Source: Streptococcus infantis
Lineage (GTDB): Bacteria; Bacillota; Bacilli; Lactobacillales; Streptococcaceae
Reading direction: 5' to 3'
Assembly (NCBI RefSeq): GCF_019929665.1
Contig: NZ_JAHZPZ010000004.1
Location: forward strand, 1 to 64,000
Length of the DNA: 64,000 bases
Shown: piece by piece, positions 57,572 to 64,000 of the stretch
Numbering within the stretch: the stretch's first letter is position 1
Layout: each line of letters opens with the position of its first letter
The notes under the pieces: model-generated
The model's input: the letters and a program-made list of their open reading frames with translations, nothing else
Told to the model about the DNA's origin: nothing
Databases searched by the model: none
Program-made: the position numbers and the translations under genes

Positions 57572-58852
57572 ATGGTTTATTCTAAAGAAATTGTCAGAGA
57601 GTGGCTAGATGAGGTAGCGGAGAGAGCCAAGGGACATCCTGAATGGGTGGATGTTTTTGAGCGTTGCTATACAGACACTTTAGACAATACAGTTGAAATT
57701 TTAGAAGACGGCTCGACCTTTGTGCTGACTGGGGATATCCCAGCTATGTGGCTTCGGGACTCGACTGCTCAGCTTAGACCATACCTTCATGTGGCAAAAA
57801 GAGACCCTCGTTTGCGCCAGACTATTGCTGGTTTGGTTAAACGCCAGATGACTTTGATTCTCAAGGATCCCTATGCTAACTCTTTCAATATTGAGGAGAA
57901 CTGGAAGGGTCATCACGAGACAGACCATACAGACCTCAATGGCTGGATTTGGGAACGCAAGTATGAAGTAGATTCGCTTTGCTATCCCTTGCAATTGGCT
58001 TACCTTCTTTGGAAGGAAACTGGTGAGACTAGCCAGTTTGATGAAACTTTTGTTACAGCGACCAAGGAGATTCTTAATCTTTGGACGGTGGAGCAAGATC
58101 ACAATAACTCACCTTACCGTTTCGTCCGTGATACCGATCGTAAGGAAGACACTTTGGTTAATGATGGCTTTGGTCCTGACTTTGCCGTGACAGGAATGAC
58201 CTGGTCAGCCTTTCGTCCAAGCGATGACTGCTGTCAGTATAGCTACTTGATTCCATCTAATATGTTTGCAGTGGTTGTCTTAGGTTATGTCCAGGAAATC
58301 TTTGCAGAATTGAATCTAGCTGATAGTGAAAGCATCATTGCTGATGCTAAACGCCTGCATACTGAGATTCAAGAAGGAATCGAAAATTACGCCTACACGA
58401 CTAACAGCAAGGACGAGAAGATCTATGCCTTTGAAGTGGACGGTTTAGGAAATGCTAGCATCATGGATGACCCTAACGTACCAAGTTTGTTAGCTGCTCC
58501 ATATCTTGGTTACTGTGATGTGAACGATGAGGTCTATCAAGCAACTCGTCGCACCATTCTCAGCCCTGAAAATCCATACTTCTACCAAGGAGAATACGCT
58601 AGCGGTCTCGGAAGCTCTCATACCTTCTATCGTTATATCTGGCCGATTGCCCTATCAATTCAAGGCTTAACAGCTACAGATAAAGCTGAGAAAAAATACT
58701 TGCTAGACCAACTAGTTGCCTGCGATGGCGGAACAGGTGTTATGCACGAAAGCTTCCACGTAGATGATCCGACTCTCTACTCTCGTGAATGGTTCTCATG
58801 GGCCAACATGATGTTCTGCGAATTGGTCTTGGATTACCTAGATATTCGCTAA
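57572..58852 (+). CDS. GH125 exo-alpha-1,6-mannosidase
   Basis: Inverting mannosidase that removes alpha-1,6-linked mannose from N-glycan cores. The 426-aa product has the (alpha/alpha)6 fold and the family blocks DIPAMWLRDSTAQLRPY (about 55-71), GFGPDFAVTGMTWSAFRPSDDCCQY (about 200-224, with the Asp region used in catalysis) and MHESFHVDDPTLYSREWFSWANMMFCEL near the C-terminus. A close pneumococcal homologue is characterised biochemically. It is followed at once by a BOX element and then the GH38 gene. Confidence 0.94.
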   Translation: MVYSKEIVREWLDEVAERAKGHPEWVDVFERCYTDTLDNTVEILEDGSTFVLTGDIPAMWLRDSTAQLRPYLHVAKRDPRLRQTIAGLVKRQMTLILKDPYANSFNIEENWKGHHETDHTDLNGWIWERKYEVDSLCYPLQLAYLLWKETGETSQFDETFVTATKEILNLWTVEQDHNNSPYRFVRDTDRKEDTLVNDGFGPDFAVTGMTWSAFRPSDDCCQYSYLIPSNMFAVVVLGYVQEIFAELNLADSESIIADAKRLHTEIQEGIENYAYTTNSKDEKIYAFEVDGLGNASIMDDPNVPSLLAAPYLGYCDVNDEVYQATRRTILSPENPYFYQGEYASGLGSSHTFYRYIWPIALSIQGLTATDKAEKKYLLDQLVACDGGTGVMHESFHVDDPTLYSREWFSWANMMFCELVLDYLDIR

Positions 58853-58957
58853 TACTCTTCGAAAATCAAATTCAAACCACGTCAGCTTCACCTTGCCGTA
58901 CTCAAGTACAGCCTGCGGCTAGCTTCCTAGTTTGCTCTTTGATTTTCATTGAGTATA
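58853..58957. repeat. BOX element, boxA-boxC type without boxB
   Basis: About 105 bp beginning TACTCTTCGAAAATC and ending TTTTCATTGAGTATA. The left part contains the boxA core CGTCAGC...CCTTGCCGTA (target of the BOX-A1R fingerprinting primer); the right part is boxC, GCGGCTAGCTTCCTAGTTTG. No boxB copy lies between. The ends are inverted repeats (TACTC / GAGTA), so the transcript can fold into a long hairpin. It begins directly after the GH125 stop. Confidence 0.9.
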
Positions 58958-59038
58958 AGGAGCACGTTTTCGCTCAACTGATTCTAGGAAAGAATCACAA
59001 ATATATTTTTAAATTTAAGTTAGAATGAGGTTTTACTC

Positions 59039-61684
59039 ATGGAAAATGTTGTTGTACATATCATCTCTCACAGTCACTGGGATCGTGAGTGGTATCTACC
59101 TTTTGAAAGTCACCGTATGCAATTGGTGGAACTTTTTGACAATCTGTTTGATCTTTTTGAAAATGATCCCGAGTTCAAGAGCTTCCACTTGGATGGACAA
59201 ACCATTGTCCTTGACGACTATTTAGAAATTCGCCCTGAAAACCGTGACAAGGTGCAGCGTTATATCGACGAAGGCAAACTCAAGATTGGTCCCTTCTATA
59301 TCTTGCAGGATGATTACTTAATTTCCAGTGAAGCTAACGTCCGCAATACCTTGATTGGACAAGCGGAATGTGCTAAATGGGGCAAATCTACTCAAATTGG
59401 TTACTTCCCAGACACCTTTGGAAATATGGGGCAGGCTCCTCAAATCCTTCAAAAATCAGGTATTCACGTCGCAGCCTTTGGTCGCGGTGTCAAGCCAATC
59501 GGATTTGATAACCAAGTCCTTGAAGATGAACAGTTTACCTCTCAATTTTCTGAGATGTACTGGCAAGGGGCTGATGGTAGCCGTGTACTAGGCATTCTTT
59601 TTGCTAACTGGTACAGTAACGGGAATGAAATTCCAGTGGATAAAGACGAAGCCTTGGTTTTCTGGAAGAAAAAATTAGCAGATGTCCGTGACTATGCATC
59701 GACCAACCAATGGTTGATGATGAACGGCTGTGACCACCAGCCTGTACAGAGAAATATTAGCGAAGCCATTCGTGTGGCCAACGAACTCTTCCCTGACGTG
59801 ACCTTTATTCATAGCTCATTTGACGAATATGTTCAAGCACTGGAAAGTGCCCTTCCTGAACAATTAACAACGGTCACAGGTGAGTTGACTAGCCAGGAAA
59901 CGGATGGCTGGTACACCCTTGCCAATACCTCTTCTTCACGTGTTTACCTCAAACAAGCCTTCCAAGAAAATAGCAATTTGTTGGAGCAAGTAGTAGAACC
60001 ATTAACCATTATCACTGGTGGACACAACCACAAGGATCAATTGACCTATGCTTGGAAAGTACTTCTGCAAAATGCACCGCACGATAGTATCTGTGGCTGT
60101 AGTATTGACGAAGTTCACCGTGAAATGGAAACTCGTTTTGCAAAGGTTAATCAAGTCGGGAATTTTGTTAAGACTAATCTTCTTAACGAATGGAAGGGTA
60201 AATTAGCTACTCAAAATGCGCAAAGCGACCACCTCTTTACCGTTGTCAACACAGCTTTACATGACAAGGTTGATACAGTCAGTGTTGTAGTGGATGTTGT
60301 GACTTGTGATTTTAAAGAATTGCATCCGACTGAAGGTTACAAGAAAATGGCAGCCGTGACCTTGCCAGATTACCATGTTGAAGATTTGGATGGCCATGTC
60401 CTTGAAGCCAAGATTGAAGACTTGGGAGCAAGTTTTGGCTATACTTTGCCTAAGGATAAATTCCGCCAACCATATATTGCACGCCAAGTGCGCGTGACAA
60501 TCCCAGTCCACCTTGCTCCTCTTTCTTGGGCAAGTTTCCAATTGGTTGAAGGTCAAGTAGATTACCGAGATGGTATTTATCAAAATGGAGTCATTGATAC
60601 ACCATTCGTAACTGTCAGTGTAGATGAAGGAATCACAGTCTATGACAAGACTACAAACGAAGCTTACGAAGATTTCATCCAATTCGAGGACCGTGGAGAT
60701 ATTGGTAACGAGTACATTTACTTCCAACCAAAAGGAACTGATCCAATCTATGCTCAATTGAAGGGATACGATGTCCTAGAAAACAATGCTCGCTATGCTA
60801 AGGTATTGCTCAAACATGACTTGACTATTCCAGTTAGCGCAGATGAAAAATTGGATGCGGAGCAAAGAGGCATTATTGAGTTTATGAAACGAGACGCAGG
60901 TCGTTCAGAAGAGTTGACAACTATTCCTCTTGAAACTGAGATGACCGTCTTTGTGGACAATCCACAGATTCGCTTCAAGACTCGCTTTACCAACACAGCC
61001 AAGGATCACCGCATCCGTCTCTTGGTGAAAACTCATAACACTCGTCCAAGCAATGCTTCTGAAAGCATCTATGAAGTTGTGACAAGACCAAATAAACCAG
61101 CAGCTTCTTGGGAAAATCCTGAAAATCCACAACACCAACAAGCTTTTGTCAGCTTGTATGATGATGTTAAAGGAGTGACAGTATCCAATAAAGGATTGCA
61201 CGAGTATGAAATTCTTGGAGATGACACCATGGCTGTAACCCTTCTTCGTGCTTCAGGCGAACTCGGTGACTGGGGTTACTTCCCAACGCCGGAAGCTCAG
61301 TGCTTGCGTGATATCGAAGTTGAATTTGCAGTAGAATGCCACCAAGCAGGGGAACGCTTCTCAGCTTTCCGTCGTGCCAAAGCCTTCCAGGTGCCATTTA
61401 CAGCTCTTCAAGTTGCAAAACAAGAGGGTAGCGTTGCAGCAACGGGTAGCCTCTTTAACCATCCGGCACTGAACTTGCCACAAGTCTGCCCAACAGCCTT
61501 TAAGGTGGCTGAGAATGAAGAAGGTTATGTCCTTCGTTACTACAACATGAGTCAAGAAAATATCCGTGTGTCTGAAAAACAACAAACTATTCTTGACTTG
61601 TTGGAACGCCCATACCCAGTCCATTCAGGACTATTGGCACCACAGGAAATTCGTACAGAACTCATTCAAAAAGAAGAAATTTAA
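59039..61684 (+). CDS. GH38 alpha-mannosidase
   Basis: Zinc-dependent retaining mannosidase, likely alpha-1,3, of the cytosolic N-glycan pathway. The 881-aa product opens with the zinc motif HIISHSHWDREW (residues about 7-18). The probable nucleophile Asp lies in GYFPDTFGNMGQ (about 120). The metal-binding NAPHDSICGCSIDEVHREME is near 345, and the C-terminal beta domains follow. Length and motifs match the pneumococcal enzyme. GAGG precedes the ATG by 8 nt. It follows GH125 across a BOX element and precedes an attenuator-like hairpin. Confidence 0.95.
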   Translation: MENVVVHIISHSHWDREWYLPFESHRMQLVELFDNLFDLFENDPEFKSFHLDGQTIVLDDYLEIRPENRDKVQRYIDEGKLKIGPFYILQDDYLISSEANVRNTLIGQAECAKWGKSTQIGYFPDTFGNMGQAPQILQKSGIHVAAFGRGVKPIGFDNQVLEDEQFTSQFSEMYWQGADGSRVLGILFANWYSNGNEIPVDKDEALVFWKKKLADVRDYASTNQWLMMNGCDHQPVQRNISEAIRVANELFPDVTFIHSSFDEYVQALESALPEQLTTVTGELTSQETDGWYTLANTSSSRVYLKQAFQENSNLLEQVVEPLTIITGGHNHKDQLTYAWKVLLQNAPHDSICGCSIDEVHREMETRFAKVNQVGNFVKTNLLNEWKGKLATQNAQSDHLFTVVNTALHDKVDTVSVVVDVVTCDFKELHPTEGYKKMAAVTLPDYHVEDLDGHVLEAKIEDLGASFGYTLPKDKFRQPYIARQVRVTIPVHLAPLSWASFQLVEGQVDYRDGIYQNGVIDTPFVTVSVDEGITVYDKTTNEAYEDFIQFEDRGDIGNEYIYFQPKGTDPIYAQLKGYDVLENNARYAKVLLKHDLTIPVSADEKLDAEQRGIIEFMKRDAGRSEELTTIPLETEMTVFVDNPQIRFKTRFTNTAKDHRIRLLVKTHNTRPSNASESIYEVVTRPNKPAASWENPENPQHQQAFVSLYDDVKGVTVSNKGLHEYEILGDDTMAVTLLRASGELGDWGYFPTPEAQCLRDIEVEFAVECHQAGERFSAFRRAKAFQVPFTALQVAKQEGSVAATGSLFNHPALNLPQVCPTAFKVAENEEGYVLRYYNMSQENIRVSEKQQTILDLLERPYPVHSGLLAPQEIRTELIQKEEI

Positions 61685-61713
61685 TTTCAAAAAGTAAACA
61701 TAAAAAGAAAGGA

Positions 61714-61755
61714 GGAGCGAAAAAGTAAGAACCAACTGCTGATTCGCTCCTTTTT
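61714..61755 (+). terminator. Attenuator-like hairpin between GH38 and ROK genes
   Basis: Stem GGAGCGAA (61714-61721) / TTCGCTCC (61743-61750) with a 21-nt loop and a TTTTT tail. It ends 13 nt before the ROK ATG, so read-through must supply the two downstream genes. The left arm overlaps a Shine-Dalgarno-like AAAGGAGG that is not followed by a start codon. Confidence 0.75.
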
Positions 61756-61768
61756 GCAGGTGAAAGCA

Positions 61769-62638
61769 ATGACCATTGCAACAATTGATATCGGAGGGAC
61801 TGGCATTAAGTTTGCTAGTCTAACTCCTGATGGAAAGATTTTAGATAAGACCAGCACCCCAACTCCAGAAACTCTAGAAGATTTATTGGCTTGGTTGGAC
61901 CAACGCTTGTCAGAACAGGACTATCGTGGGATTGCTATGAGTGTTCCAGGAGCGGTCAATCAAGAAACAGGTGTGATCGAGGGGATTAGTGCCATTCCTT
62001 ATATCCATGGTTTTTCATGGTATGAGACCCTTGCTCATCACCAACTCCCTGTCCATCTAGAAAATGATGCCAACTGTGTTGGACTTAGTGAACTGCTGGC
62101 TCATCCTGAGATTGAAAATGCAGCCTGTGTCGTTATTGGTACAGGGATCGGTGGAGCTATGATTATCAATGGCAAAATTCACCGTGGTCGCCATGGCTTG
62201 GGTGGAGAGTTTGGTTACATGACAATTATCGAACCAGCAGAAAAACTCAATAACTGGTCACAACTAGCTTCTACAGGAAACATGGTTCGTTATGTGATTG
62301 AAAAATCAGGTCAGTCAGACTGGGATGGCCGTAAGGTTTATCAAGAGGCTGCAGCAGGCAATGCCCTTTGCCAAGAAGCCATTGAGCGTATGAATCGTAA
62401 TCTAGCTCAAGGACTACTCAATATTCAGTACCTGATCGACCCAGATGTCATTAGCCTAGGTGGCTCTATCAGTCAGAACCCAGATTTTATCAAAGGGGTG
62501 CAAAAAGCGGTAGACGTCTTTGTGAAAAAATATGAAGAGTATACAATTGCGCCAGTGATCCAAGCATGCACTTATCAGGCAGATGCCAATCTCTACGGTG
62601 CCCTTGTCAACTGGTTACAGGAGGAAAACCAATGGTAA
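61769..62638 (+). CDS. ROK-family sugar kinase
   Basis: The 289-aa product has the ATP-binding motif [11 protein letters not shown] (residues about 6-16) and the catalytic aspartate in LENDANCVG (about 100-108), then [15 protein letters not shown] and GLGGEFGYM. There is no N-terminal helix-turn-helix, so it is a kinase rather than a repressor. The CxCGxxGCxE zinc motif of many ROK proteins is absent. It probably phosphorylates mannose or another sugar released by the flanking enzymes. ATG 61769 with AGGTG was chosen over an earlier TTG. It overlaps the GH20 gene by 7 nt. Confidence 0.92.
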   Translation: MTIATIDIGGTGIKFASLTPDGKILDKTSTPTPETLEDLLAWLDQRLSEQDYRGIAMSVPGAVNQETGVIEGISAIPYIHGFSWYETLAHHQLPVHLENDANCVGLSELLAHPEIENAACVVIGTGIGGAMIINGKIHRGRHGLGGEFGYMTIIEPAEKLNNWSQLASTGNMVRYVIEKSGQSDWDGRKVYQEAAAGNALCQEAIERMNRNLAQGLLNIQYLIDPDVISLGGSISQNPDFIKGVQKAVDVFVKKYEEYTIAPVIQACTYQADANLYGALVNWLQEENQW

Positions 62639-64000
62639 ATTTTACCGGAATTAGCAGTAAACAACAGCAAGCTATAGACTTACTTCAAAAGCACATTTCT
62701 CTACCAGATGTAGAAGTGGCAGTCGCTCAGTCTGACCAAGCTTCTATCTCTATCAAGGGTGAGGGCGGAGAATATCAATTGACTTATCGCAAACCTCACC
62801 AACTCTATCGCGCCTTGTCTGTTCTCGCAACAGCTTTAGTAGAAGGTGATAAGGTGGAGATTGAGGAACAAGCGGCTTATGAAGATTTAGCCTACATGGC
62901 GGATTGTTCCCGTAATGCGGTTCTAAATGTTGCATCTGCCAAGCAGATGATTGAAGTCTTAGCTCTGATGGGTTATTCAACCTTTGAGCTCTACATGGAA
63001 GATACCTATCAGATTGAAGGGCAACCTTATTTTGGTTATTTCCGCGGGGCTTATTCAGCTGAGGAATTACAGGAAATCGAAGCCTATGCCCAGCAGTTTG
63101 ATATGACTTTTGTTCCTTGTATCCAGACCTTGGCCCACTTATCAGCCTTTGTCAAATGGGGCGTCAAAGAAGTGCAAGAACTCCGCGATGTAGAGGATAT
63201 TCTCCTCATCGGTGAAGAAAAAGTCTACGATCTGATTGACGGTATGTTTGCTACTTTGTCTAAACTACAAACTCGCAAGGTCAATATCGGGATGGACGAA
63301 GCTCACTTGGTTGGTTTGGGACGTTACCTTATCCTAAACGGTGTGGTTGATCGTAGCCTCCTCATGTGCCAACACTTGGAGCGTGTGTTGGATATTGCAG
63401 ACAAGTATGGTTTCCACTGCCAGATGTGGAGCGATATGTTCTTCAAGCTCATGTCAGCAGATGGCCAGTACGACCGTGAGGTGGAAATTCCAGAAGAAAC
63501 TCGTGTTTACCTTGACCGTCTCAAAGACCGTGTGACCTTGGTTTACTGGGATTATTACCAAGATAGCGAGGAAAAATACAACCGTAACTTTAATAATCAC
63601 CACAAGATTAGCCAGGATATCGCCTTTGCAGGTGGTGCTTGGAAATGGATTGGTTTTACACCACACAACCAATTTAGCCGCTTAGTAGCTATTGAAGCCA
63701 ATAAAGCTTGCCGTGCCAATCAGATTAAGGAAGTTATTGTGACTGGCTGGGCAGATAATGGTGGAGAAACAGCCCAGTTCTCTATTCTGCCTAGCTTGCA
63801 AATCTGGGCGGAACTCAGCTATCGTAATGATTTAGAGCGTCTATCTGCCCATTTCAAGACCAATACAGGTCTATCCGTTGAGGACTTCAAGCAACTTGAT
63901 CTTGCCAACCTCTTGCCAGATCTACCAGACAATCTCAGTGGGATTAATCCCAACCGCTATGTCTTTTATCAGGATGTTCTCTGTCCAATCCTTGATAAGC
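62632..64000 (+). CDS. GH20 family beta-hexosaminidase (partial, 3' end outside)
   Basis: ATG 62632, after AGGAGG, opens a frame with no stop to the window end (456 complete codons visible). The product begins [18 protein letters not shown]. The N-terminal domain is followed by a TIM-barrel region with [27 protein letters not shown], and the GH20 catalytic pair Asp-Glu in [11 protein letters not shown] (about residues 220-230). It resembles the intracellular GH20C enzymes of pneumococci that remove terminal GlcNAc/GalNAc. No signal peptide is seen. It overlaps the ROK gene and is the last visible gene of the operon. Confidence 0.88.
   Translation, partial: MVNFTGISSKQQQAIDLLQKHISLPDVEVAVAQSDQASISIKGEGGEYQLTYRKPHQLYRALSVLATALVEGDKVEIEEQAAYEDLAYMADCSRNAVLNVASAKQMIEVLALMGYSTFELYMEDTYQIEGQPYFGYFRGAYSAEELQEIEAYAQQFDMTFVPCIQTLAHLSAFVKWGVKEVQELRDVEDILLIGEEKVYDLIDGMFATLSKLQTRKVNIGMDEAHLVGLGRYLILNGVVDRSLLMCQHLERVLDIADKYGFHCQMWSDMFFKLMSADGQYDREVEIPEETRVYLDRLKDRVTLVYWDYYQDSEEKYNRNFNNHHKISQDIAFAGGAWKWIGFTPHNQFSRLVAIEANKACRANQIKEVIVTGWADNGGETAQFSILPSLQIWAELSYRNDLERLSAHFKTNTGLSVEDFKQLDLANLLPDLPDNLSGINPNRYVFYQDVLCPILDK

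Noticed and set aside
59635..59643. AGTGGATAA in the GH38 gene as a further DnaA box
   Set aside because: It has one mismatch, stands alone and falls within conserved coding sequence; single near-matches are expected by chance.

Overview
The window is chromosomal DNA of a mitis-group Streptococcus (S. mitis / S. oralis / S. pneumoniae relatives; low GC, Gram-positive). The evidence is a dnaA/dnaN origin region with a lone parB and no parA, a comCDE competence locus between tRNA genes, a choline-binding CbpD, one pneumococcal-type BOX element, and gene order very close to the pneumococcal chromosome on both sides of oriC. The competence peptide is not the pneumococcal one and several junctions differ from what I remember of S. 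pneumoniae, so a commensal mitis/oralis-type strain is most likely. Species assignment is inference.

Layout. 1-14.3 kb (minus strand, moving away from the origin): dnaA, dnaN, a DUF951 protein, ychF, pth, mfd, rqcP, divIC, a 40-aa ORF, a beta-lactamase-fold serine hydrolase, tilS, hpt and ftsH, ending at the 5' end of a tRNA-Glu that runs out of the window. 14.3-16.7 kb: the origin (DnaA boxes on both sides of dnaA), parB and the CiaR-type htrA promoter. 16.7-19.9 kb: rlmH, tRNA-Arg, comC-comD-comE, tRNA-Glu, tRNA-Asn. 20-29.4 kb: a TetR regulator divergent from a YhgE/Pip membrane protein, an ABC-F ATPase, trpS, guaB, recF and yaaA. 29.5-38.6 kb: an envelope and cell-shape block (two M16 peptidase-like proteins, rodZ, pgsA, ecfA1-ecfA2-ecfT, mreC, mreD, pcsB). 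38.8-50.6 kb: rpsB-tsf, cysK, yigZ, comFA-comFC, hpf, gdpP-rplI-dnaB-veg and the fratricide hydrolase cbpD. 50.7-64 kb: polA, an amino-acid permease, then a host N-glycan degradation locus (GH92, GH125, GH38, a ROK sugar kinase, and a GH20 enzyme cut by the window end).

The genes form connected themes. Replication and segregation: dnaA, dnaN, recF, dnaB, polA, parB with three parS sites, and clustered DnaA boxes. Competence: the ComC peptide signals through ComD/ComE, while comFA carries a ComX combox and cbpD a combox-like site. Cell wall: MreCD, RodZ, PcsB with a WalR-type box, DivIC. Glycan use: GH92, GH125 and GH38 trim mannose, GH20 removes GlcNAc-type residues, and the ROK protein probably phosphorylates a released sugar.

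The observations most worth following are the comC pherotype, a 246-bp region at 55 kb with two inverted DnaA-box pairs (one identical to the core pair at oriC) around a strong hairpin, promoter layouts that predict leaderless mRNAs for polA, rlmH, yigZ and comFA, a duplicated operator at the TetR/YhgE divergence, and the absence of comX from its pneumococcal position beside ftsH. No CRISPR array, insertion sequence, prophage or clear pseudogene was seen.
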